From Parapedobacter pyrenivorans_A (GTDB taxonomy: Bacteria > Bacteroidota > Bacteroidia > Sphingobacteriales > Sphingobacteriaceae): 64,000 bases of DNA. A program made the position numbers and the translations under genes. The stretch spans positions 62,001 to 126,000 of the forward strand of contig NZ_JBHEUZ010000009.1 in the NCBI RefSeq assembly GCF_041925275.1. The letters are read 5' to 3'. The stretch's first letter is position 1. Each line of letters starts with the position of its first letter. The notes beneath the pieces are model-generated. The model was given only the letters and a program-made list of their open reading frames with translations, was not told the DNA's origin and did not search any database. Shown piece by piece: positions 54,632 to 63,683 of this stretch.

Positions 54632-56185
54632 CTACTTCCAGACATCGTGTTGTTCCAGATTCGGATTAGCGTCCAACTCTGTCAATGGAACAGGAAACAC
54701 CTCGGATTTTCTCCCTTGATAGTTAACCAGCGACTGATCCGGAAATCCGACTGGATCGGCCTTTAGCGTTTCATAGGCTTCCTCAACAGTACCCCAACGC
54801 TTCAGATCGAAAAAACGATGCCCTTCGAAAGCCAGTTCCACACGCCTTTCGTGCCGCAGTATCTTCCGCAACTGGTCTTGGGATAGGCCTGTGCCTTCGA
54901 CATCCTCGATGGCAGGCATATCAACCCGGTTCCTGACCGCATTAATTAACGCATAGACTTCGTCTGTAAGCTGATTATCCTCAATCAACGCTTCAGCCCG
55001 CATGAGCAGAACATCCGCATAACGGATAAGGTAGTAATCCTGCCCTCCGGGGTCAGCAACGGCAGCTCCCTTTGCCGTTGTCTTTGACCGAACATATTTC
55101 TTGATTCCATAACCGGTATCGTTGGCGGTAAAAATGATGTTCCTGTCTTCGATAAAAACGTCGCCGCGGAAATATACAGATGACAAAAGCCGTGGATCCC
55201 TATTCATTTTAGGATTGGCCGCGTCGTACAGCGGTGACTCGGCAATTGACAGCCCATCCGCACAATAATAGTCGTTCACCAGGTTGCTAAGCGCTTGATG
55301 CGTCCATTTCGGAGTACTCATGTTCGTCACAGAAAATACCTCTCCCGTATTAAATCCTGCGGCTTCTTCAAATCTCACAGAGAAAATAATATCCTTTGCG
55401 AACTCTCCGTCATAGGTGAACTCATTTTCATAGGGAAAGTCCAGGTCATAGTTGTTTGAGTTAATCACCTCCAGTGCTGCCTCAGCTGCCCGCCCGAATT
55501 GCTTATCGAAGAGGAGTACCCGCGCGAGTAAGCCGTTTGCCGCCCCTTTGGTGGCATATCCATATAGACTTTCCGGATACGTAAGAGGCAAAAGCGCTAT
55601 AGCTGATTCCAGATCAGCAATTACCTGGTCAAGTACTTCACGTTGGCTGTTCTTTTCCACATATGCATTGTCCAATGACTGGACACCTAAAATAAGCGGA
55701 ACATCCTCGTAATAAACCGCAAGGTTAAAATAAAAAAGCGCCCGTAAAAAATACGCTTGCCCCAGGTATTCGTTGATTGCCGAGGCATCGACCAAGTTAT
55801 CCGACAGCATCTTCTGGATGTTTGCCACGGCTTCGTTGCACCGCGCGATTCCCTTGTAGCTTTCCTGCCAAAGCAGCCGGAAAAGTGCTTCTGACGGATC
55901 CAGCGTACCTCTGATAAAGAAACCCGGCCCCTCGAACCGAATCCGGTTCCAGCTGTTATCGCCGAAGCTATCGTAATGAACCAAACTTACCGTACTGTTC
56001 CAGCTTCCGCCATACAATGTTCTGGATTGCAACACGTCGTAAATACCATTAACAGCAATCTGAACATCCTTTGTTGTTTTCCAGAAATTCCCGGAAGAGA
56101 GCTCTGTCTTCGAATGCAGGTCTAAAAATGACTCGTTGCATCCCATCAGGGAAAAGATCAATATCGCATACGTGAATTGTTTCAT
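54632..56185 (-). CDS. SusD/RagB-like glycan-binding lipoprotein (PUL2)
   Basis: A 517-residue surface lipoprotein (lipobox FSLMGCNES). SusD features: NGIYDVLQSRTLYGG near the start, GQAYFLRALFYFNLAVYYED in the TPR-like part, YLIRYADVLLMRAEALIEDN and LRKILRHERRVELAFEGHRFFDLKRWG near the end, closing with FPVPLTELDANPNLEQHD. ATG 56185 gives the proper lipoprotein signal. It forms the surface lid for the SusC partner encoded 17 bases upstream. Not closely similar to the PUL1 SusD. Confidence 0.93.
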   Translation of the reverse strand: MKQFTYAILIFSLMGCNESFLDLHSKTELSSGNFWKTTKDVQIAVNGIYDVLQSRTLYGGSWNSTVSLVHYDSFGDNSWNRIRFEGPGFFIRGTLDPSEALFRLLWQESYKGIARCNEAVANIQKMLSDNLVDASAINEYLGQAYFLRALFYFNLAVYYEDVPLILGVQSLDNAYVEKNSQREVLDQVIADLESAIALLPLTYPESLYGYATKGAANGLLARVLLFDKQFGRAAEAALEVINSNNYDLDFPYENEFTYDGEFAKDIIFSVRFEEAAGFNTGEVFSVTNMSTPKWTHQALSNLVNDYYCADGLSIAESPLYDAANPKMNRDPRLLSSVYFRGDVFIEDRNIIFTANDTGYGIKKYVRSKTTAKGAAVADPGGQDYYLIRYADVLLMRAEALIEDNQLTDEVYALINAVRNRVDMPAIEDVEGTGLSQDQLRKILRHERRVELAFEGHRFFDLKRWGTVEEAYETLKADPVGFPDQSLVNYQGRKSEVFPVPLTELDANPNLEQHDVWK

Positions 56186-56201
56186 CGTTCCTTGTTCTAA
56201 A

Positions 56202-59200
56202 TTAAAATACAATATTTACCCCGCAAGTTACCGTTTTGTAGATCGGGACCGTGTTGACCCCTGTGGTCGTCGACAGTCTTTCCGGATCAAAATTCTCCAT
56301 CTGGGAGAATGTCAGCAGGTTCTGCCCGGCCACATAAAAACGAAGTTTCTGCATCCGCATTCTATGGGTCCATCTTTCTGGAAAACTGTAACCGATCTCA
56401 ACATTTTTCAGCCTCAAAAAAGATGCGTCTTCGATGTAATAGGTCGATAGCTTCTGGACGTTATTCCTTGATCCGCCTGCTTTGATAATCTCTGTCGAAG
56501 GATTATCCGTTGTCCATCTGTTTTCGAAATACCTGAACACATTGGATACCTCATTCCCACCAAGCAGATTCGCGTCGCCCATAACGATGCGATCCACGTT
56601 CTGAATTCCCTGAAATGTGAAACCCATATCGAATCCCCTGTAAGACAATGATCCGTTCAATCCGTACATCCACTCAGGATACGGGTTGCCGATTACCACC
56701 CGGTCGAATGCATCAACAATACCGTCGGCAACACCGGCCGGACCGCTTACATCGCTGAATTTCAGATCACCCGGAGCCAATACATCTCCAAATTGCCCAG
56801 GAGAATTCTCGATCTCTTCAACCGTTTGAAAAATACCGGTATGCTGATAACCGTAGTAAGCCATAAAGGGCTCTCCGGATGTAATGATTGTATTATTATT
56901 AATGGTTGGGATTCCACGATCGCCAAGATTGACCACCTTATTCGGAGCCATCCGGGTAAAATTGGCACTCACCTGGTAAGCAAAATCGCCACGATGATTG
57001 TACCCTACATTCACTTCGACTCCCTTGTTCAAGATTTCCGCTGAATTCTGCGCAGCAATGTCGGTGACGCCTATGGTGGAAGGGACCGGAAAGTTGGTAT
57101 ACAAGACATCAAAGCTCCGTCTCCGGAAATAATCACCTTCAAGAAATACCTTACCTGACAATAAACTTGCATCCAGCCCGATATCCATTTGTTCGGTAGT
57201 TTCCCATCGGATCGTCGGATTTGCCAGACTTGTCAACGCAGCTCCGCTCACGATGGTACCACTTCCTAATACATAGTCCAAACCGGAATTGTAAGTTTGA
57301 TCATAGATATAGTTGCCGATACGGTTATTGCCAGTCCTTCCCCAACTACCTCTTAACTTCACCTGATTGACCCATCTGTTGTTTAGGATATTTTTAAGGA
57401 AAGATTCCTCGGAAAGCCGCCATCCTGCTGAGAACGAAGGAAAGTTACCATATCTTCTTCCCGGGCCGAATCGTGAGGATCCATCCCGCCTGAAATTTGC
57501 TTCAAACAGATAACGGTCTTTATAGGCGTAATTGATACGCGAGAAAAACGATTGCAAGGTCACTTCAGCCCGTGATCCCGCCACGGAGGGATTTGACACG
57601 CCCCCTGAGTTGAACTCCTCAAGGTTTTCCGAAGGAAAATTCTCCAAACCGCCACTGAACCAATCGGTATTGTCATACATGACCGAGTGTCCAACCATGA
57701 ATGAAAAATCATGCTGCTCACCAAAGACCATTTTATAGCGCACTAAGTTATCGTTCAATATTCGGTAATTTTTGTCAAATCGATTGGTCAACTGATTGTA
57801 GCTGCCGGCCGACACGACATTGCCGTCCCAATCTCTGTTTTCATTGTACGGGGTAAAATCGGATTGATCCTGGAATATCAGGTATAATGACAACGATGTT
57901 TCAAAGGTCAGCCCTTTAATCGGCTCCAAAACCACGTTGAACCGCTCTTTGAAGTTATAATACTCCGATTTATAATTTCCGAATTCTCCCAATTTGACGG
58001 GATTTGGTTGGCCCGTCAATGGAGAGCTGGAATAAAAACTACCGTCTACAAAACCGTAATCTCCGTTGGCATACCTGACCGGTACCGTTGGAGCCCTTGA
58101 AGCGCCCGCTAATATAGTAGCTGCAGTTCCGTCACCGCCGGAAGGCCCCTTACTTTTTTCCAAAGCCGCCGAAAAATTATTATTAACCGAAATCCAATTA
58201 TTTAGATGCGACGATACATTGGCAAGGAAATTATAGCGGTCGTACTTAAATTTGCCTTTCACGATAGCATCCTGCGATAGATAGCCCAATGACAGTCGGT
58301 AAAGTGTCTTTTTCGATCCGCCGGAGAAAGACAAGTAATGATTGTGTACCCCGGCATCCTTCAAAATTTCATCCGTCCAGTTGGTGCTGGCAAATCTGTA
58401 GGGATCCGTACCGTTTCTGATCGCCTCTATATCTGCTGACGAATAACGGGCTGCTTCGGGATTCCCTCCTGCATTATTGACTAATAATTCATTAATATAC
58501 GCTGTATAACCAATCGCATCAAGGAATTCCGGCACTACCGTAGGCCGCTGCGAACCGAAGTATGAATTCAATTCTACCTTGAAATTATCTGCCATTCCCT
58601 TCTTAGTCGTCACGATAATCACGCCATTGGCACCACGCGCGCCGTAAATAGCGCCTGCGGAAGCATCTTTCAATACCGTTATGTTTTCGATATCCGATGG
58701 AGCCAGCTGATTGAATTCCCGTAGACCATCGAACTGTATTCCGTCTATGACTACCAATGGATTGGTATTGCCGAAAGTTCCAACCCCACGGATCAATACT
58801 GAAGAGGCATCGTTGCCTGCAAGGCCTCCATTCTGTGTTAATTGAACCCCCGAAAACTTACCATACATCAGCTGGGCAGAATTCGCCACAGGGGTATTGA
58901 CCGCATCATTGAAGGTAATCGACTGCACCGAACCCGTTAGGTTGACTTTCTTTTGCGTCCCATACCCTACCACTACCACCTCCTCCAAATCGCTTACCGA
59001 TGGTTTCATCGATATACTAATCGTTGACTGGTTTCCAATTGGCCATTCGACCGCCTCGAATCCTACGATAGTAAAAACTAACGTATTTCCATTTATAGGA
59101 ATTTCTACCCGATAATTGCCAGTGTCATCAGTGGTGACGGCCAAAGAAGTACCCTTGATGGCTACAGTTACTCCTGCTAACGGTTGACCAGATTCATCAG

Positions 59201-59639
59201 TTACTTTGCCTGTTATAATTCGCTCCTGTGACATAGAAGTCTCTGGCGCATCCTTCCCAACACTACGAAGGCCACGTCGTCCTCTTATAGCGATGGTTTT
59301 ACCTTGAATTTGGTAAGTCAAAGCACGCGGCGTCAGGACCTGATCAAGCACAGCTTCCAATGGCTTGTCTACGACGTTAAGGGAAACCAACAGATCCTGT
59401 GTTACATACCGGTCGTTATATACGATCAAATAACCCGTTTGGGCTTTGATAGAAGCAAGAACCTGTGTAATAGGTTGTCGGTTGACATTTAAGGTAACTG
59501 TCTGGGACAATGTTTTGGCACTTACATGTAGACAGATTATAGCCAAAAGCAGCGACGTTAGTCTCATAATTCGGAATAATTGGATTACCCAATTGGCCCC
59601 ATTTTTCCCTGCCAATAGGTAAAATACATAATTTATCAT
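56202..59639 (-). CDS. SusC/RagA-like TonB-dependent transporter with STN domain (PUL2)
   Basis: A 1145-residue outer-membrane importer from ATG 59639. A signal segment (LFRIMRLTSLLLAIICLHVS) precedes an STN domain (VLASIKAQTGYLIVYNDRYV), a CarboxypepD_reg-like domain (ITGKVTDESGQPLAGVTVAI), the plug (VVVGYGTQKKVNLTGSVQSI, then IYGARGANGVIIVTTKKG) and a barrel ending in an aromatic strand (VTCGVNIVF). As in PUL1, the STN domain fits signalling through FecR. The MINYV start block is shared with the PUL1 SusC. Confidence 0.93.
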   Translation of the reverse strand: MINYVFYLLAGKNGANWVIQLFRIMRLTSLLLAIICLHVSAKTLSQTVTLNVNRQPITQVLASIKAQTGYLIVYNDRYVTQDLLVSLNVVDKPLEAVLDQVLTPRALTYQIQGKTIAIRGRRGLRSVGKDAPETSMSQERIITGKVTDESGQPLAGVTVAIKGTSLAVTTDDTGNYRVEIPINGNTLVFTIVGFEAVEWPIGNQSTISISMKPSVSDLEEVVVVGYGTQKKVNLTGSVQSITFNDAVNTPVANSAQLMYGKFSGVQLTQNGGLAGNDASSVLIRGVGTFGNTNPLVVIDGIQFDGLREFNQLAPSDIENITVLKDASAGAIYGARGANGVIIVTTKKGMADNFKVELNSYFGSQRPTVVPEFLDAIGYTAYINELLVNNAGGNPEAARYSSADIEAIRNGTDPYRFASTNWTDEILKDAGVHNHYLSFSGGSKKTLYRLSLGYLSQDAIVKGKFKYDRYNFLANVSSHLNNWISVNNNFSAALEKSKGPSGGDGTAATILAGASRAPTVPVRYANGDYGFVDGSFYSSSPLTGQPNPVKLGEFGNYKSEYYNFKERFNVVLEPIKGLTFETSLSLYLIFQDQSDFTPYNENRDWDGNVVSAGSYNQLTNRFDKNYRILNDNLVRYKMVFGEQHDFSFMVGHSVMYDNTDWFSGGLENFPSENLEEFNSGGVSNPSVAGSRAEVTLQSFFSRINYAYKDRYLFEANFRRDGSSRFGPGRRYGNFPSFSAGWRLSEESFLKNILNNRWVNQVKLRGSWGRTGNNRIGNYIYDQTYNSGLDYVLGSGTIVSGAALTSLANPTIRWETTEQMDIGLDASLLSGKVFLEGDYFRRRSFDVLYTNFPVPSTIGVTDIAAQNSAEILNKGVEVNVGYNHRGDFAYQVSANFTRMAPNKVVNLGDRGIPTINNNTIITSGEPFMAYYGYQHTGIFQTVEEIENSPGQFGDVLAPGDLKFSDVSGPAGVADGIVDAFDRVVIGNPYPEWMYGLNGSLSYRGFDMGFTFQGIQNVDRIVMGDANLLGGNEVSNVFRYFENRWTTDNPSTEIIKAGGSRNNVQKLSTYYIEDASFLRLKNVEIGYSFPERWTHRMRMQKLRFYVAGQNLLTFSQMENFDPERLSTTTGVNTVPIYKTVTCGVNIVF

Positions 59640-59649
59640 TACGTTTGTA
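59626..59649 (-). repeat. 24-base block around the PUL2 susC start, identical at PUL1 susC
   Basis: Identical to 42017-42040 and in the same position relative to the start codon (ATG at 59637-59639 on the minus strand). See the PUL1 entry for its meaning. Confidence 0.5.
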
Positions 59650-59836
59650 TGTTTAAATAGCCTCAAACTAGTTATAATTTATAATTCGGATTATACTGGT
59701 GCTGTTTGGACGCGAAGGGGAGTGTTGGCCGCACTTCCCTTTCACGTTTTTATTGTTATGTCTTTCTCATCGTGTCATGATTTATCTATTTATAATCTGG
59801 TTATTTACTAGGCTTCTTATTTACTAGGCTTCATTT

Positions 59837-60949
59837 CTACTGTACAATTAGTGTACGTCCCTCCAAGCTGATCACCGCGTCAGAAATATCCAATAGGTCC
59901 AATGTTGCCTGTAGCGTTAAATCACGGGCCATTTCACCTGTAAACGATTCTTTGGGAATACCCTTGCTATAAACTACTTCTATATCATACCAGCGTGCCA
60001 CCTGCCGAATCATCTCATCGAACGGTGTATGGTCGAAATAGAACCTGCCATCTTTCCAGGCGATGTACTGATTTGGATCCACCTGCCGAACGGCTGTTGT
60101 AGCTTCTTGGGTAATGCTTTGTTCCCCAGGTAGAAGTTTATTTACGATTTTGGACGTTAGGTTTACGATTTGTACAGCCCCCTCTACCAATGTCGTCTTT
60201 ATCTCAGGATCGTCTGGGTAGGCAGAGACGTTAAATCCGGTACCCAACACTTCAATTTGCTGGCCTCTGCTGATTACCTTAAAGGGCTTATCCTTGTTCC
60301 TTGCTACGGAAAAATAGGCTTCTCCCGAAATCTCGACCAATCGTTCATTACCCGTAAAATGGGAAGGATATTTCAGTGCACTATTCGCATTCAACCAAAC
60401 TTGGGAGCCATCAGGAAGGGTGATTTGATAGGTACCCCCTTTGGGAGTGATAAGTGTCAACGTCTCCGGTGTAGAGGACACCTCAACTCGATCTAATATC
60501 GCAACCTGTGTAGTGCCGTCACTATAGGTGATGTCCTCGTTTCTGACAATGATGCCGGTTCGAGTTTCGTCTAATACAATTGTTTGGCCGTCTGCAAGGG
60601 TGAGCGTCGCTTTGTTCCCGCCGGGGGCAATATCGTGCGTATCTGCAATGGCCGTTTTATGATTCAGGAGTTGGTCGCCAAAGAAACCCCATATACCTAA
60701 GAAGGTAATGAGCAGGATGGCAGCGGCATAAGGCAGCCATCTGCCAATATGCAGCGAACGCCGTGATTCCGTGTGCTGCCTGAAAGCTGCATCTAACCGA
60801 TCGGCCGATGCCTGCATGCGCCGTTCATCCGGAAAAAGCGAACTATCCTGTACCTTTTTGTTCAGATAGTGTTCTACTAATCGCCTTTCCTCAGGAGTAC
60901 AGGTACCCTTCCGGTACTTTTCAAGCAGTTCGTTTGCGTTGTGCGCCAT
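59837..60949 (-). CDS. FecR-family anti-sigma factor (PUL2)
   Basis: A 370-residue protein. Cytoplasmic N-terminus (residues 1-75, NELLEKYRKGTCTPEERRLV), one membrane helix near 73-90 (LPYAAAILLITFLGIWGFFG), then the FecR domain (TPKGGTYQITLPDGSQVWLN, ISGEAYFSVARNKDKPFKV, EVLGTGFNVSAY) and an STN-like C-terminus (FDEMIRQVARWYDIEVVYSK). It should hold the sigma factor inactive until SusC signals. The sigma gene lies 105 bases upstream. Confidence 0.93.
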   Translation of the reverse strand: MAHNANELLEKYRKGTCTPEERRLVEHYLNKKVQDSSLFPDERRMQASADRLDAAFRQHTESRRSLHIGRWLPYAAAILLITFLGIWGFFGDQLLNHKTAIADTHDIAPGGNKATLTLADGQTIVLDETRTGIIVRNEDITYSDGTTQVAILDRVEVSSTPETLTLITPKGGTYQITLPDGSQVWLNANSALKYPSHFTGNERLVEISGEAYFSVARNKDKPFKVISRGQQIEVLGTGFNVSAYPDDPEIKTTLVEGAVQIVNLTSKIVNKLLPGEQSITQEATTAVRQVDPNQYIAWKDGRFYFDHTPFDEMIRQVARWYDIEVVYSKGIPKESFTGEMARDLTLQATLDLLDISDAVISLEGRTLIVQ

Positions 60950-61054
60950 GTCTGTTTCTAACGTGCCTTTATAATCAAGTCAGTTAATGCCCGGCTTTTT
61001 CCCGAAAAATTTTCACTTTTTTTGAGATAGGGAAATTAGACCGCTACAAGGCCG

Positions 61055-61618
61055 TTAAAACAGGAAGAAAAAAAAACTGCGAAAGCGCTGATGTAACGCT
61101 TTCATGGTTTGGCTCATAAGGTTTTTAACGGTTTTTTCGGAAATCCCTAACCGATCGGCGATTTGCTCATCCGGCACGTTATCCTGCCGCATCCGGAACA
61201 CATCTGCCATCTTACCGGGCAACCGTTCGACTATCATTTGGAGCCGCTCGAAGAGTTCTTTCTCTTCAATATGATCGTCAACATGATAGACTGCCTCATC
61301 AAGATAGTGCTGCAAATCGTCAACAGTTTTCTGTCTCACTTTTAGGTGCTGAATAATATTAAGGTATTTGTAACGAGCCGCTCGGAGAAGATACGGCTTC
61401 AAAATAATACGCTCATCAATGCTTCCGCGCTTTTCCCAAAGGGAGAGGAAAATATCTTGTACGATATCATCCGCATAGCCTTCATCCTCGGTCAATCGAT
61501 AAGCGTACAGATAAAGAACATCGTGATAGTGTCGGTAAAGCACGGTAAAAGCATCTGCGTCGCCTGCATTTAAAAGAAAAAGGAGTTCCTGATCCGTATA
61601 TTTACCGTTATCCGCCAC
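61055..61618 (-). CDS. ECF-type RNA polymerase sigma-70 factor (PUL2)
   Basis: A 187-residue ECF sigma factor. Region 2: FTVLYRHYHDVLYLYAYRLT and DIVQDIFLSLWEKRGS; region 4: LPGKMADVFRMRQDNVPDEQ and IADRLGISEKTVKNLMSQTM. The promoter upstream (61642-61673) fits the Bacteroidota consensus well, so the sigma-FecR pair is likely expressed by the housekeeping sigma and in turn drives susCD. Confidence 0.93.
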   Translation of the reverse strand: MADNGKYTDQELLFLLNAGDADAFTVLYRHYHDVLYLYAYRLTEDEGYADDIVQDIFLSLWEKRGSIDERIILKPYLLRAARYKYLNIIQHLKVRQKTVDDLQHYLDEAVYHVDDHIEEKELFERLQMIVERLPGKMADVFRMRQDNVPDEQIADRLGISEKTVKNLMSQTMKALHQRFRSFFFFLF

Positions 61619-61641
61619 GTCATGATTAATTTAATACAAAA

Positions 61642-61673
61642 CAAAGGTAAACAGAATATAAACTAGTTTCCAA
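61642..61673 (-). promoter_or_regulatory. Bacteroidota-type promoter of the PUL2 sigma gene
   Basis: On the minus strand TTG (61671-61673) is separated by 21 bases from TACCTTTG (61642-61649), matching TTG-N19-21-TAnnTTTG. It lies 24 bases upstream of the sigma ATG at 61618. Confidence 0.7.
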
Positions 61674-61963
61674 ATGTGTGGGGAATTAAGGGGACTTATT
61701 TGTAGAATCTAACAATACGCCCTGCATACGTGCATCATACGTTTAAATGATAGTCAAACCCCGCTCTCTGAAAAAGCGAAAAGCCCGGAATTTTGGGATT
61801 ACCGGACTTTTCTTATCTAAAGATATTGTCAATAACGTAAATGCAGGGCGTTTGTTTTGCGTGGCTGAAGAATTATTTTCATCTAATAAGTTTCCAAAAT
61901 AATTGCTAAAATTGAGGATTAGACGAATCGACAAAACACATCAGCTGAAATGAGAGAACAATT
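61674..61963. other. Divergent intergenic region upstream of SEFIR gene
   Basis: AT-rich spacer between PUL2 and the SEFIR gene. It contains the hairpin at 61779-61811 and a 63-codon minus-strand frame (61743-61934) without recognisable features, which I do not call as a gene. Confidence 0.4.
61779..61811. terminator. Hairpin, candidate bidirectional terminator
   Basis: AAAAGCCCGG pairs with CCGGACTTTT (one mismatch) around a 13-base loop; T-rich tracts follow on both strands. No gene ends just before it on either strand, so it may be left over from an earlier arrangement. Confidence 0.45.
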
Positions 61964-63403
61964 ATGAGTAATCATCCTAAAGTATTTATTTCCTATAGTT
62001 GGAGTAACCCTGATCACGAAAACTGGGTTGTCAACCTGGCAGAGCGGTTGGTCGCAGATGGCGTGGATGTGACCATTGATAAATGGGATCTCAAGGAAGG
62101 CCAGGACAAGTACACTTTTATGGAATCAATGGTGAGATCCAACGATATTCAACGTGTACTGATTATACTGGACAAAAAATACGCGGACAAAGCCGAACAA
62201 CGGGCAGGTGGTGTGGGTACAGAAACGCAGATTATCAGTCCGCAGATATACGAAAATGTATCACAGGAAAAGTTCATCCCTATCGTCACGGAAAAAGATG
62301 ACAAAGGAGATGCCCACATGCCCACCTATTTGAAAGGCAGGATTTACCTGGACTTCAGCGAACAGACGGATTTTGAGAACAATTATGAAAATCTATTAAG
62401 AAACATTTTCAAAAGACCGGCATACAGCAAACCGAAAATAGGCACACCCCCTCCGTATTTATTCGAGGATACACCGCACCATCAAAAGACGTCTTCTCTT
62501 GTACGGAGCTTTGACAATCTGGTCAATAAAAACCCCAATAGACTGAATCCCATGATCCGGGATTTTTTGGATGAATATTATACAAGCATTGATGAATTTG
62601 TAATTACGTTTACTTCCCGCGATACGATTGAAGCGGGGAAAACAATTTGCGACAACATTCAATCGTACACCCCTTTACGGGATGACTTTATTCTATTTTT
62701 CGACAAGGTTTTTAAACTTGGGGATCAGTTTGATATTGACATTCTTATTCACTTTTTGGAACGAACACCACAATTGACTTATCCAAGGGATGAAAGGGGT
62801 CAATGGTATGACGGCGACTATGATAACTTTAGGTTTTTTGTGCATGAAATATTCCTCTATCTTATCGCTTTGGGGTTAAAAAACGAAAACTACATGGTTA
62901 TTGAAGAATTGCTACATTCTAACTACTTCTTCAAAAGTCGCTATGAAGATAAAGCGAATCCGAAGCATTTTACTGAGTTGTATGGTCATATCGCATCCAT
63001 AAAACAGTATTATAACCAGGCATTTTCTCAAAATTTTTTCAGCCCGATGGCTGATTTGATTATTAAAAGAATACCGAAAGGAATGTCAAAAGACCAACTT
63101 ATAGATGCGGACTTGCTTTGCCATTATGTGGCCGAATTGTCGGGAAGCTACTGGTTCCCGATTACTTATATATACCGAAGTCGAGGAAATCTGGATTTGC
63201 TTGGAAAGTTGGTATCACAAAGATTTTTTGAAAAGGTAAAAGGATTGTTCAATGTTGCCAATGCAGAAGAGTTCCAAAACCTCTTACAATCTTATAAAGA
63301 GCAAAACAAAAATCCGGAACGTGTGAGCTATTCGGGTTCGTTTGACCGTGTATTACCTATATATGAAATTGTTGAGATTGATAATGTCGCGACTATTAGA
63401 TGA
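61964..63403 (+). CDS. SEFIR (TIR-like) domain protein with a long uncharacterised C-terminal region
   Basis: A 479-residue protein. Residues 5-150 match the SEFIR branch of TIR domains: KVFISYSWSNPDHENWV, a VDVTIDKWDLKEGQD segment, RVLIILDKKYADKAE, and ETQIISPQIYENVSQEKFIP. The rest (about 160-479) is helical and unknown to me, with FFVHEIFLYLIALGLKNENY and FFSPMADLIIKRIPKGMSKD segments. TIR/SEFIR effectors in bacteria often cleave NAD or make signals in antiphage defence; the C-terminal part may sense the trigger. It is more AT-rich than the PULs and lies beside the repeat boundary. Confidence 0.8.
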   Translation: MSNHPKVFISYSWSNPDHENWVVNLAERLVADGVDVTIDKWDLKEGQDKYTFMESMVRSNDIQRVLIILDKKYADKAEQRAGGVGTETQIISPQIYENVSQEKFIPIVTEKDDKGDAHMPTYLKGRIYLDFSEQTDFENNYENLLRNIFKRPAYSKPKIGTPPPYLFEDTPHHQKTSSLVRSFDNLVNKNPNRLNPMIRDFLDEYYTSIDEFVITFTSRDTIEAGKTICDNIQSYTPLRDDFILFFDKVFKLGDQFDIDILIHFLERTPQLTYPRDERGQWYDGDYDNFRFFVHEIFLYLIALGLKNENYMVIEELLHSNYFFKSRYEDKANPKHFTELYGHIASIKQYYNQAFSQNFFSPMADLIIKRIPKGMSKDQLIDADLLCHYVAELSGSYWFPITYIYRSRGNLDLLGKLVSQRFFEKVKGLFNVANAEEFQNLLQSYKEQNKNPERVSYSGSFDRVLPIYEIVEIDNVATIR

Positions 63404-63519
63404 TTTACTGATATTTTAAAGGATTTCAAGCTAAACGATATCCGATAATTTTTTGATTTCCTGAACACTAAAAAATAGAGGAGTGCCGTTGTAAGTTAGG
63501 ATATTATAAATAGCGAGGT

Positions 63520-63600
63520 GTGACAAACATAGAAGGATACATTGAAAGCAATATTGGCATTCTTAGTGGAGAACTTGCCAAATACATTGTTGAAAAAAAT
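63520..63600 (+). pseudogene. N-terminal fragment of a small unidentified protein
   Basis: From GTG 63520 the plus strand reads TNIEGYIESNIGILSGELA then KYIVEKN, which looks like the start of a small conserved Bacteroidota protein (recollection only). Around 63600 it runs into the antisense of the SnoaL-like remnant, so it is truncated. Low confidence. Confidence 0.3.
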
Positions 63601-63602
63601 GC

Positions 63603-63683
63603 GGCAAGCCAATCGGCGCGCCTGGCATTCCAAGCCTCGGTGACCAATCGAGGGAGTTCTTCGGGTGTTGTTGCTTTTTCCAT
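63603..63683 (-). pseudogene. SnoaL/NTF2-like gene start, truncated, copy 2
   Basis: ATG 63683 begins MEKATTPEELPRLVTEAWNA followed by RRADWLAA, the start typical of SnoaL-like/SgcJ proteins (about 27 residues). The frame then continues only into sequence antisense to the plus-strand fragment and stops at 63504. The copy at 46129 breaks after 14 residues, so each repeat copy carries a differently truncated version of the same gene. Confidence 0.45.

Noticed and set aside
61743..61934. 63-codon minus-strand ORF before the SEFIR gene
   Set aside because: It overlaps a hairpin, has low complexity and no recognisable family; too weak to call.
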